The position numbers and the translations under genes are program-made. The notes beneath the pieces are model-generated. The model was not told where the DNA came from and made no database searches. It saw nothing but the letters and a program-made list of their open reading frames with translations. A stretch of DNA of 64,000 nt from Odontesthes bonariensis (taxonomy: Eukaryota > Chordata > Actinopteri > Atheriniformes > Atherinopsidae). How positions within the stretch are numbered: the first letter of the stretch is position 1; the number at the start of each line of letters is the position of its first letter. This document shows, one piece after another, positions 21,477-31,900 of the stretch. The stretch lies in NCBI RefSeq assembly GCF_027942865.1, contig NC_134507.1, forward strand, positions 604,071 through 668,070. The letters run 5' to 3'.

Positions 21477-23656
21477 TAACCGATACGACTGACTGACCTC
21501 CGATGTTGGCGATGGACTCGGGTCCGATGAGCTGGTCCTCAAAGAGTCTCTGGGCCTCTCGAAGCTTCAGGTTGGGCTCCCAGCAGCCCTTCATCAGCGG
21601 GGGCTCCTTCAGACTGCAGCCAGCAGGGGGCAGCAGATTTATTTATTTACACTTTAAAGGTCAAATTTATCTACAAACGATGTCGAACACGGATTGATAT
21701 GAATTCAGATTAAAGGAATGACAGAACGTTAAAATACGACAATACTCAGTATTTTAATATATTAAAATACTAATCTGGTGTTTTAAACATTAAACTGAAG
21801 GAAGAACACAGAGAGGAACCTCAGCTGGTGTTTTAAACATTAAACTGAAGGATAGGAACCTCACCTGAACACCTCGGGGTGGATGGGAGACTCCAGGATG
21901 AGGATGATGACGAGCAGAAGAAGAAGCAGAAAGCCTCCCAGAGACAGCAGGGTCACCTGGAACACCTTCCCGCTGTAGGTGCTGACAGAAGACACACAGA
22001 GACAGACGGTTCTGAGGAGTTCCTCAGGGCTCCATCCTGGGGCCCCTCACTTTCACAGCTTTCTCTCACTGCTCTAACATGTAAAATGCTCCTGAAGTTA
22101 AAAAACAAATGCTGAGTTCTTCTTTAAACTGATGGACTGAGCACCAGAAATACATCAAGAAAACATTTAAACGATGAATATTAGTCTAAATGATTCATAA
22201 AAGTCACTGAAACATGCCAAACAAATCTATAATCAGTTCAATAATGAACCGGTGGCTTAATTTACGGTCATGTGACTAACCTGTTCAGACGGACATGTCT
22301 ATAATCAGCTGGTTCTATAGTCAGCTGGTTCTATAATCAGCTGGTTCTATAGTCAGCTGGTTCTATAGTCAGCTGGTTCTATAATCAGCTGGTTCTATAG
22401 TCAGCTGGTTCTATAGTCAGCTGGTTCTATAATCAGCTGGTTCTATAATCAGCTGGTTCTATAGTCAGCTGGTTCTATAATCAGCTGGTTCTATAGTCAG
22501 CTGGTTCTATAATCAGCTGGTTCTATAGTCAGCTGGTTCTATAGTCAGCTGGTTCTATAATCAGCTGGTTCTATAATCAGCTGGTTCTATAGTCAGCTGG
22601 TTCTATAATCAGCTGGTTCTATAATCAGCTGGTTCTATAATCAGCTGGTTCTATAGTCAGCTGGTTCTATAATCAGCTGGTTCTATAATCAGCTGGTTCT
22701 ATAGTCAGCTGGTTCTATAATCAGCTGGTTCTATAGTCAGCTGGTTCTATAATCAGCTGGTTCTATAGTCAGCTGGTTCTATCATCAGCTGGTTTTATAA
22801 TCAGCTGGTTCTGATCTATAATCAGCTGGTTTTATAATCAGCTGGTTCTGATCTATAATCAGCTGGTTCTATAATCAGCTGGTTCTATAATCAGCTGGTT
22901 TTATAATCAGCTGGTTCTGATCTATAATCAGCTGGTTCTATAATCAGCTGGTTCTATAATCAGCTGGTTCTGATCTATAATCAGCTGGTTCTATAGTCAG
23001 CTGGTTCTATAGTCAGCTGGTTCTATAGTCAGATGGTTCTATAGTCAGCTGGTTCTATAATCAGCTGGTTCTATCATCAGCTGGTTCTATAGTCAGCTGG
23101 TTCTATAGTCAGCTGGTTCTACAATCAGCTGGTTTTATAATCAGCTGGTTCTGATCTATAATCAGCTGGTTCTATAGTCAGCTGGTTCTACAATCAGCTG
23201 GTTCTGATCTATAATCAGCTGGTTCTATAATCAGCTGGTTCTATAGTCAGCTGGTTCTACAATCAGCTGGTTCTGATCTATAATCAGCTGGTTCTATAAT
23301 CAGCTGGTTCTATAGTCAGCTGGTTCTACAATCAGCTGGTTCTATAGTCAGCTGGTTCTGATCTATAATCAGCTGGTTCTATAATCAGCTGGTTCTGATC
23401 TATAATCAGCTGGTTCTATAATCAGCTGGTTCTGATCTATAATCAGCTGGTTCTATAGTCAGGTGGTTCTGATGGTACCGGCCACCCTGCCTCTCAGGTG
23501 TGCCGGTTCTGGGTTCCCCTCCCGGGATGCGGGTCAGAACGGGGCCCGGTTCCGCGTCTCTTACCCGGATCCCTTGTGTCGGCGCTCCGGCAGCTCGTCG
23601 GTGATGATCTGCGGTCTCTGCAGCCTCCGGTACCGGAGCCCCGCAGACTCGTTCAT
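11953..23656 (-). CDS. apmap: Adipocyte plasma membrane-associated protein (9 coding exons, complete)
   Basis: Nine exons join with consistent phases to 415 residues plus TAA; human APMAP is 416 by memory. The order is a cytosolic N-terminus (MNESAGLRYRRLQRP), one membrane segment at about 40-59, then a lumenal or extracellular six-bladed beta-propeller of the strictosidine-synthase-like family. Recognisable stretches are LIGPESIANIG, DVFFSGTADGKIVKL, SFINDVAVTQDGKKLYFTDS, LVAETTMARI, GFPDNIRPSSTGGYWVAM and HEHDGSLYLGSFRSPY. The sequon GPNGT at N159 corresponds to the known glycosylation site. It is a type II glycoprotein with reported arylesterase activity and a link to adipocyte differentiation. 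The protein looks intact although introns 1, 3, 4, 5 and 8 hold tandem arrays and intron 7 is largely a MITE. Confidence 0.93.
12170..12398 (-). repeat. 11-bp minisatellite forming the apmap exon 9 pyrimidine tract
   Basis: About 20 copies of GGTGGAGCAAG/GGTAGAGCAAG. On the transcribed strand this is CTTGCTCCACC, pyrimidine-rich, and it ends only 8 bases from the exon 9 border, so the array supplies the 3' splice-site pyrimidine tract. Confidence 0.95.
12663..12870 (-). pseudogene. Short mosaic of retrotransposon fragments in apmap intron 8
   Basis: On the minus strand the sequence beside the 24-bp array encodes HTGVSHGVPQGSVLRP; GVPQGSVL is a common non-LTR reverse transcriptase motif. It is followed by GPLSPQLVQADGR...LMEVSSCRSS, which resembles another widespread fish repeat as I remember it. 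It is too short to be functional. Confidence 0.5.
12878..17325. repeat. 24-bp minisatellite, about 185 copies, apmap intron 8
   Basis: Unit is CCTGTGGACACCAGGCAGTC plus CTAA, with variants GGATACC, GTACACC, GTATACC and ACCCGGC. The period is divisible by three and most units lack stops, so one minus frame stays open for 1,561 codons (GLPGVHRL period) and one plus frame for 1,143 codons. Both are artefacts. Shared rare variants reveal duplications of 1,152, 1,416 and 384 bp inside the array. Confidence 0.98.
17326..17689 (-). other. 5' part of apmap intron 8
   Basis: Unique sequence between the exon 8 donor (GTAAAAACC) and the 24-bp array. I see no further exon. Confidence 0.6.
17690..17882 (-). 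CDS. apmap: apmap coding exon 8
   Basis: Acceptor TTTCTGTCCCAG, donor AAG|GTAAAA. Encodes RVHVAGLNKGGMDTFVDNL through GFSMLDFLSQRPWIKKLIFK, very close to the human counterpart. Confidence 0.94.
18185..18826. mobile_element. MITE with TTA target duplication, inserted at the apmap exon 7 donor
   Basis: Ends are imperfect inverted repeats: AGGCTGAGTTATACTTC on the left and, as reverse complement of the right end, AGCCTGGTTTATAGTC. TTA flanks both sides (18182-18184 and 18827-18829). The interior is rich in TTGCGTCTTGCG subterminal repeats and has no transposase frame. The 3-bp TTA duplication suggests a PIF/Harbinger-type non-autonomous element. The right target copy lies inside the exon 7 splice donor. 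Confidence 0.7.
18831..18965 (-). CDS. apmap: apmap coding exon 7
   Basis: Acceptor TTGTCTCAG, donor CGCAG|GTAAAG. Encodes VLELDTETRELTVVMENL, then FPNGIQLLPDE and LVAETTMARIR. The donor directly abuts the MITE. Confidence 0.93.
19040..19214 (-). CDS. apmap: apmap coding exon 6
   Basis: Acceptor TTCCCTCTGCAG, donor ACG|GTAGGA. Encodes EATRLVAGGQLVAGRRLSF, INDVAVTQDGKKLYFTDSSS and RWQRRDYLHLIME. Confidence 0.94.
19306..19962. repeat. 18-bp minisatellite in apmap intron 5
   Basis: About 36 copies of GAGCTAACGAGCTGGTTT with the variant GAGCTAACATGTTGGTTT. It fills most of the 0.8-kb intron. A block containing the ATGTTGGTTTAAAC and TTTTGCGCTAAC variants is locally duplicated. Confidence 0.96.
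20018..20134 (-). CDS. apmap: apmap coding exon 5
   Basis: Acceptor GCTCTGCAG, donor CAG|GTGAGT. Encodes SRDEESSCGRPLGIRVGPNG then TLFVADAYLGLFEVNPTT, including the NGT sequon. Confidence 0.94.
20178..20525. repeat. 40-bp tandem repeat, about 9 copies, apmap intron 4
   Basis: Units begin exactly every 40 bp (20181, 20221 ... 20501) with TTAAATTCATCCAATCAGAG followed by CCCAGCAGGGACAGCTGA. Copies differ by one or two bases. Every unit contains CCAATCAG, a CCAAT-box-like sequence. Confidence 0.96.
20526..21289 (-). other. apmap intron 4, non-repeat part
   Basis: AT-rich intronic sequence from the exon 4 donor (GTGAGAAAAAAAC) toward the 40-bp array. Short open frames show no known domain. Confidence 0.55.
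21290..21382 (-). CDS. apmap: apmap coding exon 4
   Basis: Acceptor TTTGTGTGCAG, donor GTG|GTGAGA. Encodes VFFSGTADGKIVKLIGRRIA then TVTRLGKQPC. Confidence 0.93.
21427..21477. repeat. (GAT)n microsatellite in apmap intron 3
   Basis: About 17 uninterrupted GATs inside an intron of only 115 bp, so length changes here alter a large part of the intron. Confidence 0.97.
21498..21613 (-). CDS. apmap: apmap coding exon 3
   Basis: Acceptor CTGGCTGCAG, donor GGAG|GTCAGT. Encodes SLKEPPLMKGCWEPNLKLRE then AQRLFEDQLIGPESIANIGG. Confidence 0.93.
21620..21634 (+). promoter_or_regulatory. CTCF-like motif next to apmap exon 3 acceptor
   Basis: Plus strand CCAGCAGGGGGCAGC is a full match to the CTCF core. 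It overlaps the pyrimidine tract of the exon 3 acceptor (minus GCTGCCCCCTGCTGG). Motif only. Confidence 0.5.
21865..21981 (-). CDS. apmap: apmap coding exon 2 (membrane anchor)
   Basis: Acceptor TTCTGTCAG, donor CAG|GTGAGG. Encodes TYSGKVFQVTLLSLGG, then FLLLLLVIILILESPIHPEV, a single strongly hydrophobic segment near residues 40-59. The sequence next to the donor is duplicated about 52 bp away (21774 and 21826). Confidence 0.92.
22288..23466. repeat. 16-bp minisatellite in apmap intron 1
   Basis: About 72 copies of ATAATCAGCTGGTTCT or ATAGTCAGCTGGTTCT, with longer TGATCT-containing variants in the second half. On the transcript strand the unit is AGAACCAGCTGATTAT. Confidence 0.97.
23565..23656 (-). 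CDS. apmap: apmap coding exon 1
   Basis: The start codon gives MNESAGLRYRRLQRPQIITD then ELPERRHKG, matching the basic cytosolic N-terminus of APMAP. Donor CCGG|GTAAGA. The splice phase agrees with exon 2. Confidence 0.9.
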
Positions 23657-23823
23657 GCTGGCCTGGGCGGTGGACCCGGGTGGGTTCGGCTGGTCTGCTG
23701 AGAATGGAGCGGCTCGCAGGGAGGTTCAGAACCCGTTCAGAAGCCGTTCAGACCCGATCAGAACCTGTTCAGAGGAGCAGACACGATCCGCAGCTGCGAC
23801 CTCAGAGTACAGCGCTGACAGCG

Positions 23824-23838
23824 TGACGTCACTTCCGG
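23824..23838 (-). promoter_or_regulatory. Overlapping CRE and ETS motifs, likely apmap core promoter
   Basis: TGACGTCA (palindromic cAMP response element) is followed directly by CTTCCGG; on the minus strand this reads CCGGAAGTGACGTCA. It lies about 170 bp upstream of the apmap ATG at the edge of a GC-rich block. Paired ETS/CRE sites are typical of broadly expressed TATA-less promoters. Confidence 0.65.
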
Positions 23839-23959
23839 GGTAAACATTTGAAAAACAAACATTAAAAAATGAAAATAAACTACAAATAAAAAGAAGAAAG
23901 ATAACGAGAAAATGTACTCTAATTAAATCAAACATAAATAAAAATAATTTAAATATATA

Positions 23960-24098
23960 TGAACAAATAAAAAAATATATATATATATATATATTTTATA
24001 TATATATCATATATATATAATAATATATGTATTATACATATAATAATATATAATACATATATTATTATGTATATTATAATATATATTATATATATATG
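23960..24098. repeat. AT-rich simple repeat
   Basis: (TA)n and TAATATAT-type sequence, nearly all A and T, between the apmap promoter and the zinc-finger gene. A further (TA)n run is at 24229-24260. Confidence 0.9.
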
Positions 24099-24240
24099 TC
24101 CCCACAGCCAGAAGGCTTTTTAACAGTGACTGCTGAGTTCTTCTCAAATTGATTTAGTTATTTTTGTTCTGATATACAATTATTGTAAATATTTTATTTG
24201 AGCTACATGACAATTTGAATTTGAATGAATATATATATAT
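24099..24240 (+). mobile_element. Possible LINE 3' tail fragment
   Basis: CCACAGCCAGAAGGCTTTTT near the start, and GAATTTGAATGAAT at the end after an AT-rich stretch, resemble 3' ends of some fish non-LTR elements. The family is uncertain. Confidence 0.35.
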
Positions 24241-24260
24241 ATATATATTTTATATATATA

Positions 24261-24400
24261 CGTTCGAGTCCGGCACCGGACGGCCCTGTGCTGCGTGTTG
24301 TTCCCCCTCTCTCTGCCCCCTGCTTCCTGTCCCTCTACACTGTCCTGATCATTAAAGGCACAAAAGCCCAAAAAATAATTAATAAATAAAAAGAAAAAAC
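24261..24400 (+). mobile_element. 5'-truncated tRNA-derived SINE
   Basis: Starts with CGTTCGAGTCCGG, matching the B-box of tRNA genes (GTTCGANTCC), then CCCTCTCTCTGCCCCCTG and ends in ATTAAAGGCACAAAAGCCC with an A-rich tail. This is the arrangement of a common fish tRNA-SINE family. The A-box half is missing. Confidence 0.7.
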
Positions 24401-24575
24401 AGAGAAAAAAGTACAAACAGCGAAAAATCTAAATAGAAATCTCAGAGCTGCTCAGACTCGCTGCTGATTGGATAATGATAATAATGAGATCTTATTGGAC
24501 TCTCAGAACCTTTCGGGTCTCTTTTAAACAACGTGAAAAATATTTTACAAACACTTTGAATCAAAACATTTTGGT

Positions 24576-24581
24576 TTTATT
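24576..24581 (-). terminator. Candidate polyadenylation signal of the zinc-finger gene
   Basis: TTTATT on the plus strand is AATAAA on the minus strand, about 160 bases after the stop codon at 24738. Confidence 0.5.
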
Positions 24582-24661
24582 GAAGCTGGAAACAGAAAAC
24601 AAACAGAAATAACTTTATGACAGAGGCAGAGGATGATGTCATCATGCCTGTGAGTCCCCGA

Positions 24662-24756
24662 GGCTCCGCCCCCGGTCAGCTGACACACCTGTGGCTCCGC
24701 CCCCGGTCAGCTGACACACCTGTGGCTCCGCCCCCGGTCAGCTGACACACCTGTGC
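24662..24756. repeat. 31-bp tandem repeat overlapping the zinc-finger stop codon
   Basis: Three copies at 24662, 24693 and 24724 of a unit containing GGCTCCGCCCCCGGTCAGCT and GACACACCTGT. The innermost copy supplies the last codons (RCVS) and the TGA of the zinc-finger gene. Confidence 0.93.
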
Positions 24757-25966
24757 TCGCGGAGGCTCCTGTTGGAGGCGAAGCAGCGGCTGCAGGCGGC
24801 GCAGCTGAAGGGCTTCAGCCCGCTGTGCACGTGCTCGTGCACCTTCAGGTTGGCCTTCTGGTTGAACTTCTTCCCGCAGACGCCGCACTGGAACGGCCGC
24901 TCGCCGCTGTGCACGCGCCGGTGCCTGAGCAGGTTCTGCGACACGCTGAAGCTCCGCCCACACAGCTCGCAGACGAAGGGCCGCTCGCCGCTGTGCGTGC
25001 GCAGGTGCAGCGTGACGGCGGCCTGCGTGCCGAAGCGCCGGCCGCACTGGGAGCATCCGAAGGGCTTCCCCTCGGCGTGGCTGCGGCGGTGCGTGCGCAG
25101 GTAGCTCTGCGAGCTGTAGCGGCGCCCGCACACCTCGCAGGGGAAGCTGCGGCCGGCGTGCAGCTGCAGGTGGGCTCGCAGCACCTGCGCGCTGCTGAAG
25201 CTCCGCCCACACTCGTGGCAGGTGTGCTCGCGTGTCCCGGCGTGCAGCAGCTGGTGGCGCCGCAGCGCCGCCGCCGAGGAGAAGCGTTTGGCGCACTGGG
25301 CGCAGCCGTGCGGCTTGATGCCGGCGTGGCGCCGCTCATGCGCCAGCAGGGCGCCGCGCTGCCTGAAGCCCTTCCCGCAGGCGTTGCAGATGAAGGCCCA
25401 CCCGCCCTCGTGCACGGCGCGGTGCGCCTGCAGGTGCGCCGCCTGCGTGAAGCCGCGGTTGCACACCGTGCAGCTGAACGCCCGCCGGCCCGAGTGGATC
25501 AGCTGGTGGCGCCGCAGGTTGGCCGCCACGCTGAAGCTCCGCCCACAGGTGTCGCAGCCGAAGGCCTTCTCGCCGGTGTGCACGCGGCCGTGCACGCTCA
25601 GGCTGCTGCGGCTGGAGAAGCGGGCGCCGCACAGCTGGCAGACGTACGGCCGCTCGCCGCTGTGCGTGCGCAGGTGAGCGAGCAGGCCGCTGCGCTGGCT
25701 GAAGGCCTTCCTGCACACGCTGCAGCCGAACGGCCGCTGGCCGCCGTGCACGGTCAGCTGGTGCACGTGCACGCTGCGGCGGGCTGTGAATGCTTTCCCG
25801 CAGGTGGGGCAGCTGAAGGCTTTGCCCTGCAGGTGCACTCTGAGGTGAGCCTGCAGGTGGCGCCGGGTGGAGCACTGCTTCCCGCAGTGATGGCAGCCGT
25901 GCGCCCGCTGCTCCCCGGTTGCTCCACCCGATTGGCTGTTCACCTCCACCTCAGCTGTCGGAGAGT
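24738..25966 (-). CDS. Zinc-finger gene coding exon 3 (finger array)
   Basis: Acceptor TGTCTCCACAG. After an acidic linker (DSPTAEVEVNSQSGG) all fingers are encoded in this exon, for example FGCSVCRKAFSQRSGLLAHL and FVCELCGRSFSVSQNLLRH. Finger 2 has H-x4-H spacing; finger 14 lacks the final His. Confidence 0.95.
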
Positions 25967-28900
25967 CTGTGGAGACAGAGATACACAATGGTCACATGAC
26001 AGGCACTTTCAAGTAAGGTTAAATGGTTAAAGGCCAGCGTAAAATGACAGTCTGTAGCTCTCACCTCCGCAGGGAGCAGCAGCTGGAAACATCTGGTGAC
26101 TTCCAGCAGCAACTTCCTCCGGTGTCTCCTTCTCCTGTGTCTCCTCCTCCTGTGTCTCCTCCTCCTGTGTCTCCTTCTCCTGTGTCTCCTTCTCCTGTGT
26201 CTCCTTCTCCTTCGTCTCCTTCTCCTTCGTCTCCTCGTCCTTTTGTGTCTCCTCCAGCAGCCTCCTGAGCTCCTGCAGCAGAGGCTCACAGAGCCTCCTC
26301 ATGACAGCCAGTAGCTCCTCCTGAGACAGAAGAGGATGAAAACAGCTTAATTAATACTAAGAACCAGACACTGAGAACCAGCTACTAAGAACCAGACACT
26401 AAGAACCAGACACTGAGAACCAGACACTGAGAACCAGCTACTAAGAACCAGCCACTAAGAACCAGAAACTAAGAACCAGACACTAAGAACCAGATACTAA
26501 GAACCAGCTACTAAGAACCAGAAACTAAGAACCAGATACTAAGAACCAGACACTAAGAACCAGACACTAAGAACCAGCTACTAAGAACCAGCTACTAAGA
26601 ACCAGACACTGAGAACCAGCTACTAAGAACCAGACACTAAGAACCAGACACTAAGAACAAGCTACTAAGAACCAGACACTAAGAACCAGATACTCAGAAC
26701 CAGACACTAAGAACCAGATACTAAGAACCAGAGACTAAGAACCAGATACTAAGAACCAGCTACTAAGAACCAGACACTAAGAACCAGACACTAAGAACCA
26801 GCTACTAAGAACCAGACACTAAGAACCAGATACTCAGAACCAGACACTAAGAACCAGAGACTAAGAACCAGATACTAAGAACCAGCTACTAAGAACCAGA
26901 CACTAAGAACCAGCTACTAAGAACCAGCTACTAAGAACCAGACACTAAGAACCAGATACTCAGAACCAGACACTAAGAACCAGACACTAAAAACAAGCTA
27001 CTAAGAACCAGACACTAAGAACCAGAGACTAAGAACCAGATACTAAGAACCAGCAACTAAGAACCAGCTACTCAGAACCAGACACTAAGAACCAGATACT
27101 AAGAACAAGCTACTAAGAACCAGACACTAAGAACCAGATACTCAGAACCAGACACTAAGAACCAGACACTAAGAACCAGATACTAAGAACCAGATACTCA
27201 GAACCAGACACTAAGAACCAGATACTAAGAACCAGATACTCAGAACCAGACACTAAGAACCAGATACTCAGAACCAGACACTAAGAACCAGATACTCAGA
27301 ACCAGACACTAAGAACCAGACACTAAGAACAAGCTACTAAGAACCAGACACTAAGAACCAGATACTAAGAACCAGATACTCAGAACCAGACACTAAGAAC
27401 CAGATACTAAGAACCAGATACTCAGAACCAGACACTAAGAACCAAATACTAAGAACCAGACACTAAGAACCAGAGACTAAGAACCAGATACTAAGAACCA
27501 GACACTAAGAACCAGATACTCAGAACCAGACACTAAGAACCAGACACTAAGAACAAGCTACTAAGAACCAGACACTAAGAACCAGATACTCAGAACCAGA
27601 CACTAAGAACCAGATACTAAGAACCAGAGACTAAGAACCAGCTACTAAGAACCAGACACTAAGAACAAGCTACTAAGAACCAGCTACTAAGAACCAGATA
27701 CTCAGAACCAGACACTAAGAACCAGATACTAAGAACAAGCTACTAAGAACCAGACACTAAGAACCAGCTACTAAGAACCAGCTACTAAGAACCAGACACT
27801 AAGAACCAGCTACTAAGAACCAGCTACTAAGAACCAGACACTAAGAACCAGACACTGAGAACCAGACACTGAGAACCAGATACTCAGAACCAGACACTAA
27901 GAACCAGATACTAAGAACCAGATACTCAGAACCAGACACTAAGAACCAGATACTCAGAACCAGACACTAAGAACCAGATACTCAGAACCAGACACTAAGA
28001 ACCAGACACTAAGAACAAGCTACTAAGAACCAGACACTAAGAACCAGATACTAAGAACCAGATACTCAGAACCAGACACTAAGAACCAGATACTAAGAAC
28101 CAGATACTCAGAACCAGACACTAAGAACCAGACACTAAGAACCAGACACTAAGAACCAGCTAGTAAGAACCAGACACTAAGAACCAGCTACTCAGAACCA
28201 GACACTAAGAACCAGCTACTAAGAACCAGCTACTAAGAACCAGACACTAAGAACCAGCTACTAAGAACCAGCTACTAAGAACCAGACACTAAGAACCAGC
28301 TACTAAGAACCAGCTACTAAGAACCAGACACTAAGAACCAGACACTAAGAACCAGCTACTAAGAACCAGACACTAAGAACCAGACACTAAGAACCAGCTA
28401 CTAAGAACCAGCTACTAAGAACCAGAAACTAAGAACCAGACACTAAGAACCAGCTACTAAGAACAAGCTACTAAGAACCAGACACTAAGAACCAGATACT
28501 AAGAACCAGACACTAAGAACCAGCTACTCAGAACCAGCTACTAAGAACCAGACACTAAGAACCAGACACTAAGAACCAGACACTAAGAACCAGCTACTAA
28601 GAACCAGACACTAAGAACCAGACACTAAGAACCAGACACTAAGAACCAGACACTAAGAACCAGCTACTAAGAACCAGATACTAAGAACCAGACACTAAGA
28701 ACCAGCTACTAAGAACCAGCTACTAAGAACCAGACACTAAGAACCAGCTACTAAGAACCAGCTACTAAGAACCAGACACTAAGAACCAGACACTAAGAAC
28801 CAGATACTAAGAACCAGACACTAAGAACCAGCTACTCAGAACCAGACACTAAGAACCAGCTACTAAGAACCAGACACTAAGAATCAGCTACTAAGAACCA

Positions 28901-31900
28901 GCTACTAAGAACCAGCTACTAAGAACCAGACACTAAGAACCAGACACTAAGAACCAGACACTAAGAACCAGATACTAAGAACCAGACACTAAGAACCAGC
29001 TACTAAGAACCAGCTACTAAGAACCAGCTACTAAGAACCAGACACTAAGAACCAGACACTAAGAACCAGACACTAAGAACCAGCTAAGAACCAGACACTA
29101 AGAACCAGACACTAAGAACCAGACACTCAGAACCAGACACTAAGAACCAGACACTAAGAACCAGCTACTAAGAACCAGACACTAAGAACCAGACACTAAG
29201 AACCAGCTACTAAGAACCAGACACTCAGAACCAGACACTAAGAACCAGACACTCAGAACCAGCTACTAAGAACCAGACACTAAGAACCAGACACTAAGAA
29301 CCAGCTACTCAGAACCAGACACTAAGAACCAGCTACTAAGAACCAGCTACTAAGAACCAGACACTAAGAACCAGACACTAAGAACCAGACACTAAGAACC
29401 AGACACTAAGAACCAGACACTGAGAACCAGCTACTAAGAACCAGACACTAAGAACCAGATACTAAGAACCAGATACTAAGAACCAGACACTAAGAACCAG
29501 ACACTAAGAACCAGATACTAAGAACAAGACACTAAGAACCAGATACTAAGAACCAGACACTGAGAACCAGCTACTAAGAATCAGACACTAAGAACCAGAT
29601 ACTAAGAACCAGACACTAAGAACCAGACACTGAGAACCAGCTACTAAGAACCAGAGACTAAGAACCAGATACTAAGAACCAGACACTAAGAACCAGACAC
29701 TAAGAACCAGAGACTGAGAACCAGCTACTAAGAACCAGAGACTAAGAACCAGAGACTAAGAACCAGAGACTAAGAACCAGACACTGAGAACCAGACACTG
29801 AGAACCAGCTACTAAGAACCAGACACTGAGAACCAGACACTGAGAACCAGACACTAAGAACCAGCTACTAAGAACCAGACACTAAGAACCAGATACTCAG
29901 AACCAGACACTAAGAACCAGACACTAAGAACCAGATACTAAGAACCAGACACTAAGAACCAGACACTAAGAACCAGACACTAAGAACCAGAGACTAAGAA
30001 CCAGCTACTAAGAACCAGACACTAAGAACCAGACACTGAGAACCAGCTACTAAGAACCAGATACTAAGAACCAGACACTGAGAACCAGACACTAAGAACC
30101 AGACACTGAGAACCAGCTACTAAGAACAAGTTACTAAGAACCAGCTACTAAGAACCAGACACTAAGAACCAGACACTGAGAACCAGCTACTAAGAACCAG
30201 ACACTAAGAACCAGACACTAAGAACCAGCTACTAAGAACCAGACACTAAGAACCAGATACTCAGAACCAGACACTAAGAACCAGCTACTCAGAACCAGAC
30301 ACTAAGAACCAGCTACTAAGAACCAGACACTAAGAACCAGATACTCAGAACCAGACACTAAGAACCAGCTACTCAGAACCAGACACTAAGAACCAGACAC
30401 TAAGAACCAGACACTAAGAACCAGATACTAAGAACCAGCTACTAAGAACCAGACACTATGAACCAGCTACTAAGAACCAGCTACTCAGAACCAGACACTA
30501 AGAACCAGCTACTAAGAACCAGCTACTCAGAACCAGACACTAAGAACCAGATACTAAGAACCAGACACTAAGAACCAGACACTAAGAACCAGACACTAAG
30601 AACCAGCTAGTAAGAACCAGACACTAAGAACCAGCTACTCAGAACCAGACACTAAGAACCAGCTACTAAGAACCAGCTACTAAGAACCAGACACTAAGAA
30701 CCAGCTACTAAGAACCAGCTACTAAGAACCAGACACTAAGAACCAGCTACTAAGAACCAGCTACTAAGAACCAGACACTAAGAACCAGACACTAAGAACC
30801 AGCTACTAAGAACCAGACACTAAGAACCAGACACTAAGAACCAGCTACTAAGAACCAGCTACTAAGAACCAGAAACTAAGAACCAGACACTAAGAACCAG
30901 CTACTAAGAACAAGCTACTAAGAACCAGACACTAAGAACCAGATACTAAGAACCAGACACTAAGAACCAGCTACTCAGAACCAGCTACTAAGAACCAGAC
31001 ACTAAGAACCAGACACTAAGAACCAGACACTAAGAACCAGCTACTAAGAACCAGACACTAAGAACCAGACACTAAGAACCAGACACTAAGAACCAGACAC
31101 TAAGAACCAGCTACTAAGAACCAGATACTAAGAACCAGACACTAAGAACCAGCTACTAAGAACCAGCTACTAAGAACCAGACACTAAGAACCAGCTACTA
31201 AGAACCAGCTACTAAGAACCAGACACTAAGAACCAGACACTAAGAACCAGATACTAAGAACCAGACACTAAGAACCAGCTACTCAGAACCAGACACTAAG
31301 AACCAGCTACTAAGAACCAGACACTAAGAATCAGCTACTAAGAACCAGCTACTAAGAACCAGCTACTAAGAACCAGACACTAAGAACCAGACACTAAGAA
31401 CCAGACACTAAGAACCAGATACTAAGAACCAGACACTAAGAACCAGCTACTAAGAACCAGCTACTAAGAACCAGCTACTAAGAACCAGACACTAAGAACC
31501 AGACACTAAGAACCAGACACTAAGAACCAGCTAAGAACCAGACACTAAGAACCAGACACTAAGAACCAGACACTCAGAACCAGACACTAAGAACCAGACA
31601 CTAAGAACCAGCTACTAAGAACCAGACACTAAGAACCAGACACTAAGAACCAGCTACTAAGAACCAGACACTCAGAACCAGACACTAAGAACCAGACACT
31701 CAGAACCAGCTACTAAGAACCAGACACTAAGAACCAGACACTAAGAACCAGCTACTCAGAACCAGACACTAAGAACCAGCTACTAAGAACCAGCTACTAA
31801 GAACCAGACACTAAGAACCAGACACTAAGAACCAGACACTAAGAACCAGACACTAAGAACCAGACACTGAGAACCAGCTACTAAGAACCAGACACTAAGA

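Noticed and set aside
24261..24290. tRNA gene suggested by the B-box GTTCGAGTCC
   Set aside because: There is no A-box or cloverleaf upstream, only (TA)n, and the downstream pyrimidine-rich tail is that of a SINE.
24753..26030. 425-codon plus-strand frame over the zinc-finger exon
   Set aside because: Antisense shadow of the GC-rich finger-coding exon; it has no domain of its own.
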